IMG/VR virus record: IMGVR_UViG_3300048589_001602
Location: 1 to 38,369 of that record
Source: a virus
DNA length: 38,369 nucleotides
Direction: 5' to 3' (one strand)
Position numbers and translations under genes: made by a program. Positions 7,055 to 16,152 of this stretch are shown in pieces. Every line of letters begins with the position of its first letter. Within the stretch, counting starts at the first letter, position 1. The notes beneath the pieces were generated by a model that was given only the letters and a program-made list of their open reading frames with translations, made no database searches and was not told the DNA's origin.

Positions 7055-10000
7055 TTAGGGGTTAGCTCCTGTGATCCCAGTGACGTTGACAACCGTATCA
7101 GCGGTGACCGTTGTGTTGGTGCCGTTGTCGCTGAACAACACATTGATGAGCGAAATAGGCGATGCACGAAAACTAGTATTTTCAGCAAGCGCAACGTCAA
7201 TGCAATTTTTGAAAATAGCGTTATGAATTGCAAGTTGCTGAGTTGTTCCGTCAGTGTATAGAGCACCACGTGGATTGACCCCGGAAAATACGACGCCGAC
7301 GTTATCAAAAACGACGTCGTCATAGAGCAAGTTGTCGTTGTACGCCAAGCAGTGACCGTAGCAGTCCTTGACTCGCATCCTCCGGTAGACCTGATTGGTG
7401 CCCAGCAACCTAATCACGGATGCCGTAGAAAACTGAGACGAACCATACCAGTTTGTAATTTCCAAACCGTCAAACGTGCAATTGCTTCCGCTAAACACCC
7501 CACTCGATGAGTCGTTTGAGAAAATTGCGGCATTTTGCCGTGAGGTTCGCGGCCCGTTTTTCATTTTAAGATTCTCAAACTCTAGACCAGTGGCGTTTAA
7601 GTACACACCGAGCGAGTTGTCGAATGTTATATTTGCGAATCGACAGTTTTCAAACCCGCCATAGCCCGTGTTTGCATCGCTCCAGTACCCCGACGACATG
7701 CTTGATTTAAAAGTCGTGTTACCAAGAGGATAGATGCCAACGTTGTTCTTGACCACGACTCCATCAATGTCCACGTTCCTGACTTTGAGGCCATTGGTTG
7801 CCGAGTACACTGCTATCTTGCTGTAACCAGTCGTCCAGTCATCGACAGTTCCGTTGCACTCTATCACCACGTTTCTGATTCGGACGTCTTCACAGTCCGC
7901 ACCATTGATTGCTGCCAATGCGATATCTTCGTCGTGCGCAAGTTGCCCCCACGGCTCGTTTGCGAAATGTGAAATAAACGCATCGGTAACAATGAACTTG
8001 CGTGGCGCAGAATACAGAAAGAAACACATGACGTTTTCGCCGCGGAATCCTCTGATTTCGATATCGTGCGTGTCACCGTTTGCTTGATTGCCCCTGTTAA
8101 TTACAAAGCAGTTGCGAAGCATGTTTCGCATTTTCAGGTCAATGAACTTCAGCCCATAGCCGTCCCTTGCTGAAAACGCCCCGCCACCATTGATTCGTAT
8201 CCCAATTCCAAACGGGCCTGATCGAAACAGCGTTGACCCTGTTCCGACCAGCGTGAAACCAGAGAACAAACAGTTGCGGCAGCCCTCCATCACGATCATG
8301 TCGAACACGCCGGGAACTAACGATGTGATCGTCCCGTTGCCAGACATTTCGAAGTCGTCCAGCCCGTTCAGCCACAGCGAACTCCCAATGGAATAATCAC
8401 CATCAATAACGACCTTTTGCCCATTGGACGAATTCACCATTCGCATTATCGCTGGCTTGCTGTCGGACGCGCCTTTGATTGCACCGAACGTCTGCGGCGT
8501 TACGTCCTTTGTCTTTCGCAGCAGGAACCGACCAGTTCCGCTTGTTCCATTGAACATGGAATCCAATGACAACACACTAGCACATGTTGAATCAACCATC
8601 GGCGACACTGAGTTGAGTGTTGCTGTTCGAGTCGATCCAACGTAATCGGTAATTAGCCGCGTCTGCTCGGTATTTCCAAGTTTGTACGTCGTTGATGTGT
8701 CAACGACAATTTGCGGCGCGGCACTGAGTGTTGCAACCTTCGTTGTCCCGTTGTAGTCAGAAACTGTAACGGAGTTCTGACTGCCTGCTGCCACAATCGT
8801 CCATGTGCGACCCGTCAACGACATGGTGATCGTATGGACGCCGGAACCGGCCGACCCAAGGTCGATTGCTGCACCGCCAGCAGTTAGCGATAACTGTACT
8901 GTTGTTGCTGTTCGGTTGATCACGTAATAATTCGTAGCGGCAGACAGGTTTGTCGGAAGAGTTGTCGTTGATGAAACCTGCACGATATCGCCGTTCTGGA
9001 GCGAATGGCCGCGCAGGTTGAGAACATCTGTAGAATCGTTTGCGGTGAAATTCCATCCAATCGGCATCGACTGTACTGTGGCCGTCCGGGTGGAGCCAAC
9101 GTAGTCCGTGATTTCCCAAACACCATCTACGCCGCTGATTTTAATAAACCGCTTGTTGTAAGCATCGTCAGTGCTCTTGCCAGTTCCGAGAAGTACCGAT
9201 GTTGCAGAACTGCTGGCTTGAACCGTGCCAGTTTCTTCGGCTTGGTAAAAGACAATGCCGCGTCCGTTGTAAAAGTCGTCAGACGACGATGCACCGGCAC
9301 CAAGCGTCACCGAAGTCTGGCTTGCAACCGCCGCAAGCGTTCCAGTGGCTTCTGGAACGCTGATTGAGACGTATTTGCCATTGTAAAAGTCATCGACTGC
9401 CGAAGCCGTGTTGGCAAACCGTACCGTATTGCCGACGCTAACTGCCTGCAGGTTTCCAATTGCCGAATCCCAGGATAGCGTGCCACCGACGCCCGGCATC
9501 ACAAACCCACCATCGACCGTGGCCGAACTTAACGAGTCGTAAATGTAGTCTTCGTTGCTCCCGTCCCCGATGGTGTGAGACGCAGAATAGCGGTTCGTTT
9601 TTACGACCTGACCATTCCTGACACCTGATAGTTCGAGCATGTCTGCGACTGTGTCCACATAAACGGGACGCGGATCAGCAGCATTCACAGAGATGTAACG
9701 ACCGACGCCCATTCCGGTTGCTGTTACGACATGCACCCCATCCGCCGTGGCCGCACTGGCCGCGTCGTAGCGGTAGAGGTTCGCGCCGATACCTGGGTGA
9801 GCGTCGTCGTACGCGAGCGTCTGGAACACCTGCCCTTGCTTGGCGTTGTTCACGGCCTTCATGGCCTCGACGTCAGCTACCACGCGCACGTCGCCAAGCT
9901 TCTTCAGTTCGGAAACTGATATTTTCTTGCTATTGCCAGAGGCTGTCACCCCGAAGAACACATCGGCGTCATCCGCGACATCGACAGCGTTGATCGGATC

Positions 10001-10087
10001 TTGCTGGGATATTCGTTGCCCGGTTTGTCCGAGTACCTGGACCGCGAATAGCAGCAGAATCACGATGGATAGACGTCGGAAGCTCAT
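7055..10087 (-). CDS. Large tail fibre or spike protein with signal-like N-terminus
   Basis: About 1010 residues. ATG 10087 is chosen for its SD (GAGGG, eight bases upstream). The first 24 residues (MSFRRLSIVILLLFAVQVLG) look like a cleavable Sec signal, odd for a tail protein. Residues about 220-330 contain three tandem repeats built around DDFYNG or DDAYNK with following SVTLGAG-like turns. A domain like that in the next gene follows (NGDIVQVSSTTTLPTNLSAA, VQLSLTAGGAAIDLG). The C-terminal half is rich in Asn-ladder strands (FENCRFANITFDNS, RMRVKDCYGH) typical of a pectate-lyase-like beta-helix. It lies downstream of the tail genes, so a host-range fibre or spike is likely. Confidence 0.8.
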   Translation of the reverse strand: MSFRRLSIVILLLFAVQVLGQTGQRISQQDPINAVDVADDADVFFGVTASGNSKKISVSELKKLGDVRVVADVEAMKAVNNAKQGQVFQTLAYDDAHPGIGANLYRYDAASAATADGVHVVTATGMGVGRYISVNAADPRPVYVDTVADMLELSGVRNGQVVKTNRYSASHTIGDGSNEDYIYDSLSSATVDGGFVMPGVGGTLSWDSAIGNLQAVSVGNTVRFANTASAVDDFYNGKYVSISVPEATGTLAAVASQTSVTLGAGASSSDDFYNGRGIVFYQAEETGTVQASSSATSVLLGTGKSTDDAYNKRFIKISGVDGVWEITDYVGSTRTATVQSMPIGWNFTANDSTDVLNLRGHSLQNGDIVQVSSTTTLPTNLSAATNYYVINRTATTVQLSLTAGGAAIDLGSAGSGVHTITMSLTGRTWTIVAAGSQNSVTVSDYNGTTKVATLSAAPQIVVDTSTTYKLGNTEQTRLITDYVGSTRTATLNSVSPMVDSTCASVLSLDSMFNGTSGTGRFLLRKTKDVTPQTFGAIKGASDSKPAIMRMVNSSNGQKVVIDGDYSIGSSLWLNGLDDFEMSGNGTITSLVPGVFDMIVMEGCRNCLFSGFTLVGTGSTLFRSGPFGIGIRINGGGAFSARDGYGLKFIDLKMRNMLRNCFVINRGNQANGDTHDIEIRGFRGENVMCFFLYSAPRKFIVTDAFISHFANEPWGQLAHDEDIALAAINGADCEDVRIRNVVIECNGTVDDWTTGYSKIAVYSATNGLKVRNVDIDGVVVKNNVGIYPLGNTTFKSSMSSGYWSDANTGYGGFENCRFANITFDNSLGVYLNATGLEFENLKMKNGPRTSRQNAAIFSNDSSSGVFSGSNCTFDGLEITNWYGSSQFSTASVIRLLGTNQVYRRMRVKDCYGHCLAYNDNLLYDDVVFDNVGVVFSGVNPRGALYTDGTTQQLAIHNAIFKNCIDVALAENTSFRASPISLINVLFSDNGTNTTVTADTVVNVTGITGANP

Positions 10088-10091
10088 GTTC

Positions 10092-10322
10092 TTAACCCTC
10101 GAATTCGATCTCAGTCCCGTCTTCATTCAGCAGCGGCGATCCATCCTCACCAAGAATCGTACTCGGCGGATCGCCTCCACCATCTTCCCAAACAGCAGGC
10201 GTTCCATCTTCCCACAGATGAGGCGTCCCATCTTCCCAGATCCACGCGTTCTCGCCGCCCGGAGATGGCGTGAACGCGCCGGCGTCGGCGGTCGGCAGCA
10301 ACATGATGCGAGCGCGTGACAT
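10092..10322 (-). CDS. Small acidic protein with WEDGTP repeats
   Basis: A 76-residue protein lying between a tail structural gene and the first fibre gene. Residues about 22-75 repeat a short unit: WIWEDGTP, HLWEDGTP, AVWEDGGG, then ILGEDGSP and LLNEDGTE. The repeats suggest a small solenoid or beta-hairpin string with exposed Trp and Asp-Gly turns, which could bind calcium or sugar or connect the fibre to the tail. Not recognised as a named family. It stops five bases before the start of the fibre gene. Confidence 0.7.
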   Translation of the reverse strand: MSRARIMLLPTADAGAFTPSPGGENAWIWEDGTPHLWEDGTPAVWEDGGGDPPSTILGEDGSPLLNEDGTEIEFEG

Positions 10323-10324
10323 CG

Positions 10325-10660
10325 TTAGCCCTTAGTCGTGATTCCGACGTCGACCGAGTTATTCGTTCCGCTCGATGCGACAATCTTCACTTCGTGTGCG
10401 GGAAACAGCGCCGTCGGAGCTTCCCGTGCTTCGTTCGCTGCCACGGTGATCGTTAGGGCGTCGCCGTTCGCGTTTTTGATGATGTTGTAAACGCCGTCGA
10501 CTGGATTTTTCGAATAGAAGGTCAGATCCGCGCTGGTCCACGTCGAAGGCGTGTGGATCATCAAGCTTCCGTCGTCCTTGAACGCGATGACCGCCGTCGT
10601 AGAAATGCTGTTGGTGATGCGGATCTTCTGGGCGTCGCCGGTTCGCTCGATCTTGGGCAT
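10325..10660 (-). CDS. Tail-region structural protein, beta-rich
   Basis: A 111-residue protein with alternating beta-strand pattern (IRITNSISTTAVIAFKDDG, LTITVAANEAREAP, VKIVASSGTNNSVDVGITT). No signal peptide or transmembrane segment. It lies in a tightly packed run of tail genes between tape measure and fibres and is likely a minor tail or baseplate-type component. Not recognised further. Confidence 0.65.
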   Translation of the reverse strand: MPKIERTGDAQKIRITNSISTTAVIAFKDDGSLMIHTPSTWTSADLTFYSKNPVDGVYNIIKNANGDALTITVAANEAREAPTALFPAHEVKIVASSGTNNSVDVGITTKG

Positions 10661-10661
10661 G

Positions 10662-11414
10662 TCAATCCTCGCAGTCTGCGTGCACGATTCGCAGCTCGCG
10701 ATCGGCTGCGTAGTATTTCAAACCGACTTCGACGCCACTCGATATGTCCTGGCCCCCGTGAAACCATTTCAGGCTCGCCGTCATATCGATGCCGCTGTCC
10801 TCATCATTCAGCCAGATACTTACCGATCCACTCGCACCTGCCGTAATCGCGGCGTTTGTCTTGCCGACCAGATTGACATCCGACGGGGGAGCTATACGGA
10901 CAATCGCCCATTTCGTGCCTGTGCCCGATTCCTTCCAGAGGATCTGCCAAGCACCAATAAGCGACGCGTCAAGCTTCGTGCTGTCACCAGGCCCGACGTC
11001 GGCACGCATGATGATCTCGTGCGAGACCTCCACGCGACAGACAACGATACCGTCAATGTAAGCTCGACCGATCTTGCCAGCCGCGATCGGCTCAGAGGTT
11101 ACCGCCAAATTTCCGCGATGCGTTTCCTCTGGCGTCACACCCGAGAATGCAAAGTTAAATTCAAATTCGTGAATATTCGACGAGGGAGTGATGACCGGCT
11201 GACTAATGCCCAGCACTGCGAGACGATCGATGTCCGATCCGCTATCGTTTCGCACCAGCATCTCGACGTTCGGCTTGACGCGCTGGCGCACCTGCCCGGC
11301 CTCGAGGTCACCGCCGAGTCGATGAGCTTTCGCAGCTTCAAGGCACGCGTTCCAATCAGACGCGGACAGTCCGCTGAGTGGGGCGCCGGGCAACACCGGC
11401 TTCAGGTTTGCCAT
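10662..11414 (-). CDS. Tail-region structural protein
   Basis: A 250-residue protein starting MANLKPVLPGAPLSGLSASDWN. Its middle is beta-rich (HEFEFNFAFSGVTPEE, GRAYIDGIVVCRVEVSHE), and it ends with strands typical of tail-tip proteins. Its ATG overlaps the TAA of the previous gene (TAATG), so the two are probably co-translated. By position after tape measure and a distal tail protein it likely contributes to the tail tip or fibre attachment. No family recognised. Confidence 0.65.
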   Translation of the reverse strand: MANLKPVLPGAPLSGLSASDWNACLEAAKAHRLGGDLEAGQVRQRVKPNVEMLVRNDSGSDIDRLAVLGISQPVITPSSNIHEFEFNFAFSGVTPEETHRGNLAVTSEPIAAGKIGRAYIDGIVVCRVEVSHEIIMRADVGPGDSTKLDASLIGAWQILWKESGTGTKWAIVRIAPPSDVNLVGKTNAAITAGASGSVSIWLNDEDSGIDMTASLKWFHGGQDISSGVEVGLKYYAADRELRIVHADCED

Positions 11415-12238
11415 TACGGAATTCCTAGCAGGTCGAAGTCGGTCCGCTCATACGGTCGCGAAATCACGTAGGCCGCGGCCCGCTCGACAATCCGATTCGC
11501 GGTGCCATCGGCATCGTATTCGTGCAGCGGCCAAATCAGGTCCCAGCCATCTTTGGCGATGTCTTCGATGCCGTCGATGGTCAACCCCGTCTCGTTCTTG
11601 CGGACGCCGAACGTGAACGTCAGTTGCCAGTCGTCGTTGTTTCGCGCTCTGCCAGACACCCCCATCAAGAGCAGTTCGCCAGCAGCACGGCCCTTGAATG
11701 TCGCGTTATTCACGCTCGGCACCATGTCCTCGAGCTGCTTTTGATACGCCTCCGTGATGACGGCATTCGCAGGATAGATCGTGATGACGCGGCGAGACGT
11801 CGGGAATAGGATGTCGACGCCCTCGACCTTGCCTTCCGTGTTGATGTTGATCTTATTGCCGACCAGGCTTGCGTAATTCGCCACCGGATCACGCGGATAG
11901 ATGTTGACGGTACTTTTGGCGAAGTAGATGTGATTCGACTCCGTTCCGATGTCGAAACTGTATTCGAACTCACCGGTTTCCGGAGGCGTGTACTCAAACG
12001 CCTTCAGACGCCCGTACTCGACATCCACGTACCAGATGGGTGTAGGGAATAGGCCCTTCTGCTCAATCGTGGAAATCGTGCGCTTCTTTAGCCCGTCCGC
12101 AGTCAATGCAGGCGCGGCCGCGAACACGGCGTCCATCACCTCGGCCTCGTCCTCGGAGCCGAACGCCTGATAGTGCAGCGTACGAGCGTTGTCGTCGCCT
12201 TCGACGTACGGGAATCGTGTTTCGACGGTAACTGGCAT
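11414..12238 (-). CDS. Probable distal tail or baseplate-hub protein
   Basis: A 274-residue protein just downstream of the tape measure, where siphophages encode the distal tail protein. Sequence is mixed alpha/beta (RFPYVEGDDNARTLHYQAFG, GEFEYSFDIGTESNHIYF, WQLTFTFGVRKNETG). No signal peptide or membrane segment. Function assigned by position only. Confidence 0.65.
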   Translation of the reverse strand: MPVTVETRFPYVEGDDNARTLHYQAFGSEDEAEVMDAVFAAAPALTADGLKKRTISTIEQKGLFPTPIWYVDVEYGRLKAFEYTPPETGEFEYSFDIGTESNHIYFAKSTVNIYPRDPVANYASLVGNKININTEGKVEGVDILFPTSRRVITIYPANAVITEAYQKQLEDMVPSVNNATFKGRAAGELLLMGVSGRARNNDDWQLTFTFGVRKNETGLTIDGIEDIAKDGWDLIWPLHEYDADGTANRIVERAAAYVISRPYERTDFDLLGIP

Positions 12239-12239
12239 G

Positions 12240-14270
12240 TTAGGGCCCGAATGCTAGATTGTTCTGTTCTGTCGCTTGGCGAATCTTCTTCTGTTCCTCG
12301 AGCTGAGCCTTTGCGACGTCGAGTGTGCGCCGTGCAACGTCTTGGTCGCGTCCGCCGAATATCTGCTCGAGACCGCGGCCTGCGAAGCTCGGACCCGATG
12401 ACCTGGCGATCGCGGCGCCGGTTGCTCCGCTGATGCCGTCGAGAATCCCCTGGATCTGCTGAGGCAGTCCAGCGCCTCCAGCGCCGCCATTCGCCTCTGC
12501 TTGCTCCCGTGCCTCGGCGGCCGCTGCCAAAGCTTCCGTCCAGCGATCGCGTGCCGCCTGCAGTTCTTGCTGAGATCCCTCGAGTGCCGACCGCTGGCCC
12601 TCGTTGATGGCCCGTTCCTCTGCCTGGCGTTGTTGCTCGAGCGCCTCGCGTGCGGCGATACGGTCTGCTTCGATTCGCTCGAGGCGTTCCTGTCGCGCGC
12701 GTTGGCGGCCGAGAATGGCCTGGTCCTGTGATTCTTGCCGCCGCTCATTGTTCGCGGCCAGATCGTTGCCGAGCTCCTGTGCCGCTGCTGCCGCGTCAAT
12801 CGTCTCGTCGAACAGTGCCAGTACCCGCAGAACGCCCTGAGCGATCACACCGATGACGCTTTCCCAGGTGCGAGCAATGGCGTTGGTGAATACCGTCCAG
12901 CCATCGGACAGCAGGTCAATGGTCTCGAGCCAGGTCGACTGGATGGCAGCCCACGCATCGGTGAAGAACGCAGCGGCTGAGAATGTCGCCTCATTGATCA
13001 CGTTGAGGAAAAAGGCCTTCCACTCCTGCCAGATGTTGTTGAGTGCCGCGACGCCTCGCTGCCATTCGACCTGCAGCGTGAGCCAGAGGATCTCGCCGGC
13101 CTGGGCGATGTTTCCTGCCGCTAGTGCATTCGCGATTCCATCGAATGCACGGAGAGCATCATCACGCAGCGAAATGAACGCGCCCCGCAAAAAGTCAATG
13201 CCGGCCGCTCCTGCACCGGTCAGCGACAAGACAGCTGCGCCAACTCCGGTAATTGCGGCAATGGCGAGACCGATTGGAGACAACAGAAAGGCAAAGGCGG
13301 AACCGAGTGCGGCGACACCGGCACCGGCAGCGGCCATGATTGTTGAAAGCGAGCCAATGACTGCACCGACAGCCACGATCGAGACGCCGATGACCACTAA
13401 GGCGGCCGCGACGGCAGCCGTGATCGCGATCACGCGGCCAAAACCCGCGACGAGCGACTGGTTCTCCGCCAGCCATCGCTCGGTCCAACGAGCAGCGTCG
13501 ACCAGTCCTGACACGACGGGCGTGATTGCCGGGAGGAGTGCCGATCCGACCTGTACCGCAACGTCGCTCACCGCTCCACGCAGTGCCTTCATCTGATTCG
13601 CAAAGCTGCCCGCCGATCGGATCGCGTCGCCCTGTGCGGCCGTCGTGCCTCGCATGATGATCGACAATCGCGCGAACACTTTTTGCTGTTCGGTCGCATT
13701 GGCGACGTCGACGCCTTGGGAAAGCAATTCTTGCTTGACCGCAGCTTCCGACACGATGACGCCATACTTCTTCATGACCTCCCCGGATCCCGTCAGCGCT
13801 GCCTGCAGGTCATTCAGCGCGTCCGCATCGGCCAAGTTGTTAAAGCTCGCCAGGTCAACCGCCAATCCAGTAATTTGCTTGCTTAGATCAGTCGCGGTAT
13901 CAGCGTCGAATCCGATCGGCACCAGCAGATCCTGGGTTGACGCAAGAAAGTCGGCAATTTGAAGCTTTGATCGACCCACCTCCGCAGCAAACTGATTACC
14001 CCATTCTTGCACGATCCCGGAACTTTCCCCGAAGACGACGTTGAACTTGTTCATCGTCTCCTCCATGTTGCTCGCTTCGCGAACTGCAAACGCAAGAGGC
14101 GTTATTGCAGCGGCCGCGAATCCGCCAACGCGGGCGCCAATACTTGCGATGCCTCGGCCGAAGCTGTTCATCTGCCGGCTGATACTGATCAGTCCCTGCC
14201 TGATGCGATTATCACGCAGGAACATCTCAATAAATGCCGATCCGGCTTTAACTGATCTCGCGGACGCCAT
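12240..14270 (-). CDS. Tail tape measure protein
   Basis: A 676-residue protein that sets tail length and is packed inside the tail tube. Residues about 60-270 carry the conserved tape-measure core (ASNMEETMNKFNVVFG, LQAALTGSGEVMKKYGV, SGSFANQMKALRGAV-like order). A hydrophobic, Gly/Ala-rich membrane-active region follows at about 270-360. The end is a long charged coiled coil with RQERLERIEADRIAAREALE. It starts inside the end of the GT reading frame at 14248, the usual arrangement. The length is short for the family, implying a tail of the order of 100 nm by the usual scaling. Confidence 0.92.
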   Translation of the reverse strand: MASARSVKAGSAFIEMFLRDNRIRQGLISISRQMNSFGRGIASIGARVGGFAAAAITPLAFAVREASNMEETMNKFNVVFGESSGIVQEWGNQFAAEVGRSKLQIADFLASTQDLLVPIGFDADTATDLSKQITGLAVDLASFNNLADADALNDLQAALTGSGEVMKKYGVIVSEAAVKQELLSQGVDVANATEQQKVFARLSIIMRGTTAAQGDAIRSAGSFANQMKALRGAVSDVAVQVGSALLPAITPVVSGLVDAARWTERWLAENQSLVAGFGRVIAITAAVAAALVVIGVSIVAVGAVIGSLSTIMAAAGAGVAALGSAFAFLLSPIGLAIAAITGVGAAVLSLTGAGAAGIDFLRGAFISLRDDALRAFDGIANALAAGNIAQAGEILWLTLQVEWQRGVAALNNIWQEWKAFFLNVINEATFSAAAFFTDAWAAIQSTWLETIDLLSDGWTVFTNAIARTWESVIGVIAQGVLRVLALFDETIDAAAAAQELGNDLAANNERRQESQDQAILGRQRARQERLERIEADRIAAREALEQQRQAEERAINEGQRSALEGSQQELQAARDRWTEALAAAAEAREQAEANGGAGGAGLPQQIQGILDGISGATGAAIARSSGPSFAGRGLEQIFGGRDQDVARRTLDVAKAQLEEQKKIRQATEQNNLAFGP

Positions 14271-15050
14271 GGTGTCGGTAATACTCCTCGACGCTGCGAC
14301 GCTGATTCGCGGGCAGCAACGCCATCTTTTGCATGTGCTTTAGGACAAACTCCTCACGCGTCTGCTCTGGCTTGTCGCCATCGTAGAACGCGTGATCGCG
14401 GTACGGATGGATGTCCGCCGGGTGGAGTGGTTCCTCGCTGTCACCCTGCAGGAAGTTCAGCAGCGGCACCGCCCAAAACACGACTCGGTCCCACCGGTCC
14501 TTTTGGATCTCGCCCGACATCATCATCAGTTCGCCGAGGGTGTATCTCCATCGGCCGTCACGCCCTGCTGGCTTGGGGTCGATCCCGATACTGCCAGCGA
14601 GCTCATAACAGAGTCGATAAACGTCTTCGCCTGTTGTTCGGTGTCCACCTTGGCCACTTCCCGCGTCACTTCCGTCTCCACTCTCGACTGTACTGCCCGA
14701 ACAAAGCTGATCATTTTTTCCATGATCATCCTGTGTTCGGGCCGTCTGAAAAAATCGCGGATTGCCTCCAGCAGCGACATGTATGCTTCGGCGAGCACAC
14801 TGCCTGGCAGTGCTCGCAGGAAACTCGTTTGATCGACGCCACATCCTTCGGCATCGCTTTGGCAAATCAGCCAGAGGATGTCGGACAACAGCAGGTCGTC
14901 GGTCTCGATCTTTGCGAATACCTGCTTTGCCTTGTCCTTGTCGACGACGTCGTACAGGTCGACGCCTAGAGCGTCCTTGATCTTGCGGTATTCGTACGGC
15001 GTAACGGCAAGCGTCCATTCCTTGCCGACAGCATCTTTGAAACTCGCCAT
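14248..15050 (-). CDS. Tail assembly chaperone GT fusion made by -1 frameshift
   Basis: The frame that ends at 14248 encodes a convincing T-type domain (GEDVYRLCYELAGSIGIDP, then YTLGELMMMSGEI and a charged helical end). It has no start codon before it, so it is most likely reached from gene G by a -1 shift. The heptamer T TTT TTC at 14748-14754 lies in the correct phase. A slip there gives 101 residues of G, then 166 residues in the T frame. The linker after the slip is rich in Gly, Ser and Asp, as expected of a disordered joint. In lambda the G and GT proteins chaperone the tape measure, whose gene follows here. Confidence 0.65.
14526..15050 (-). CDS. Tail assembly chaperone G
   Basis: A 174-residue protein starting MASFKDAVGKEWTLAVTPYE at ATG 15050, with a purine-rich GGAGG about 13 bases upstream. 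It is helical and lies between the tail tube and the tape measure genes, the place of lambda gene G and its relatives. It stops at 14526, inside the overlapping T frame. The sequence LAVTPYEYRKIKDALGVDLYD followed by helices fits this chaperone class, though similarity within the family is always weak. Confidence 0.75.
   Translation of the reverse strand: MASFKDAVGKEWTLAVTPYEYRKIKDALGVDLYDVVDKDKAKQVFAKIETDDLLLSDILWLICQSDAEGCGVDQTSFLRALPGSVLAEAYMSLLEAIRDFFRRPEHRMIMEKMISFVRAVQSRVETEVTREVAKVDTEQQAKTFIDSVMSSLAVSGSTPSQQGVTADGDTPSAN
14748..14754 (-). promoter_or_regulatory. Candidate -1 ribosomal slippery site (TTTTTTC)
   Basis: In the zero frame of gene G the bases read GAT TTT TTC, a canonical X XXY YYZ heptamer. 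A slip here enters exactly the frame of the T domain. The site lies unusually far (about 220 bases) upstream of the G stop codon. The nearby GGAAAAAAT run at about 14712-14720 is not a canonical heptamer in this phase. Confidence 0.45.
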
Positions 15051-15079
15051 GTGGGTGCGTGAACCTCCTTCACTCGTGA

Positions 15080-15610
15080 TTATGCGAAGACAACGCGACG
15101 AAGCGTCGGTGTCCCTCCGTCGTCGTATACCTCGACCCAATCGGTGTAGCGGATGACCTTCGCCCGTACCTCGATGACCTGCACGCCTTTGACCGGCTTT
15201 TTCTGGCCGAAGTTGATTGTGAAGTTTCCGCAGATGCCGATGGCTCCGACGACGTTCTTCTGCTCGGACAGATCCATCAGTGCAACCTCGAGCTTCTGCA
15301 CTTTCGCTTGCAGCAGCTTTTTGAAGTTGGCATCCGCGGGGTCGAACTGAATCGGAAACGTCAGCTCTCCCTTTTCGATGACGTCAATCTCCGCCGAGAA
15401 TCCGGTGCGCGCCGTTTCTCGCGTGGTCGTGTCGACCGATTCCGGATCGCCGCCGAGCTCGACGTCTCCAATGTTCACCAGCTCCGCCCACGTAACCGTG
15501 GTGAAATCGTAGAGCGGCGTCGGCGGGCTAGATTCGCCCTCCTTGTGGTTTAACGCGTTTGCACCGATGTACAACGCACCCTCGTATCCGAGTCGAAAGC
15601 TTTTGGCCAT
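15080..15610 (-). CDS. Major tail tube protein
   Basis: A 176-residue beta-rich protein between the neck genes and the tail chaperones, where siphophages encode the tube subunit. It starts MAKSFRLGYEGALYIGANAL, contains VNIGDVELGGDPESVDTTTR (a typical tube-protein segment before a domain-swapped loop) and continues with strands (GELTFPIQFDPADANFKKLL, ICGNFTINFGQKKPVKGVQ). Confident from position and sequence style. Confidence 0.8.
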   Translation of the reverse strand: MAKSFRLGYEGALYIGANALNHKEGESSPPTPLYDFTTVTWAELVNIGDVELGGDPESVDTTTRETARTGFSAEIDVIEKGELTFPIQFDPADANFKKLLQAKVQKLEVALMDLSEQKNVVGAIGICGNFTINFGQKKPVKGVQVIEVRAKVIRYTDWVEVYDDGGTPTLRRVVFA

Positions 15611-15622
15611 GCCGCTTATCTC

Positions 15623-16150
15623 CTAGTTCAATGGTTCTTTCTCGAGAAGCTCGATAAACTTGGCGAGAGAATCAGGTTTCGCCAAATCAACGAACGGCCT
15701 CGCTGCGTATCGAATTGTCCGCTTTGTCGTGCGTCCCGATGGGAATCGGGTCACTCGCAAAGCCTGCCCACCTTCGTTCACCAATTGCGGCATGGTCACG
15801 CCGCCTTTGCGATAGTCTGCGTACACCGCGATGCTTCGCGACTTCCTGCGCTGCTCGATCGGCTTATGGCTCGACGCCAGCAATGCGGGGCCGACGGCGA
15901 CCGACATGCTCCTTTCCTCCAGGCCAAAAAAGATCAGCCGCCGTAGCAGTCCGCGACCGTGATACCGCGGAGGTTCGCCCGGTGAACTGACGGCCCCTTT
16001 CTTTCCTCCCGACTTCATGCTGTTACGCATGACCTTCCGCGAATACCCACCGACGCCACGCAGTACCTTGAGCTCCTTCCGCCGAATTTTTGCGATGACT
16101 CCCGCTCTATCGAAAAATGTCTCGACGTGGGCGCCCCAGAACTGTTCCAT
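15623..16150 (-). CDS. HK97 gp10-like neck or tail-completion protein
   Basis: About 175 residues, starting MEQFWGAHVETF (ATG 16150; a TTG two codons upstream is possible). It contains SSPGEPPRYHGRGLLRRLIF, the Pro-Gly-x-Pro-Pro box and following Gly-Leu-Leu typical of HK97 gp10-type neck proteins. The N-terminal region is basic and helical. It lies between the tail-terminator-like gene and the tail tube gene, as expected for a protein that joins head and tail. Confidence 0.75.
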   Translation of the reverse strand: MEQFWGAHVETFFDRAGVIAKIRRKELKVLRGVGGYSRKVMRNSMKSGGKKGAVSSPGEPPRYHGRGLLRRLIFFGLEERSMSVAVGPALLASSHKPIEQRRKSRSIAVYADYRKGGVTMPQLVNEGGQALRVTRFPSGRTTKRTIRYAARPFVDLAKPDSLAKFIELLEKEPLN

Positions 16151-16152
16151 CT

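Noticed and set aside
12853-13596. Plus-strand frame of 247 codons opposite the tape measure gene
   Set aside because: Ala/Thr/Ser-rich antisense translation of the Ala-rich tape measure protein.
14712-14720. A-run GGAAAAAAT as the tail-chaperone frameshift site
   Set aside because: In the zero frame it reads ATG GAA AAA ATG, which does not form a canonical slip heptamer.
14976-15018. Start of an independent T gene at 15018
   Set aside because: The frame before the T domain overlaps the well-supported G gene and reads as Arg-rich noise; a -1 shift from G is more likely.
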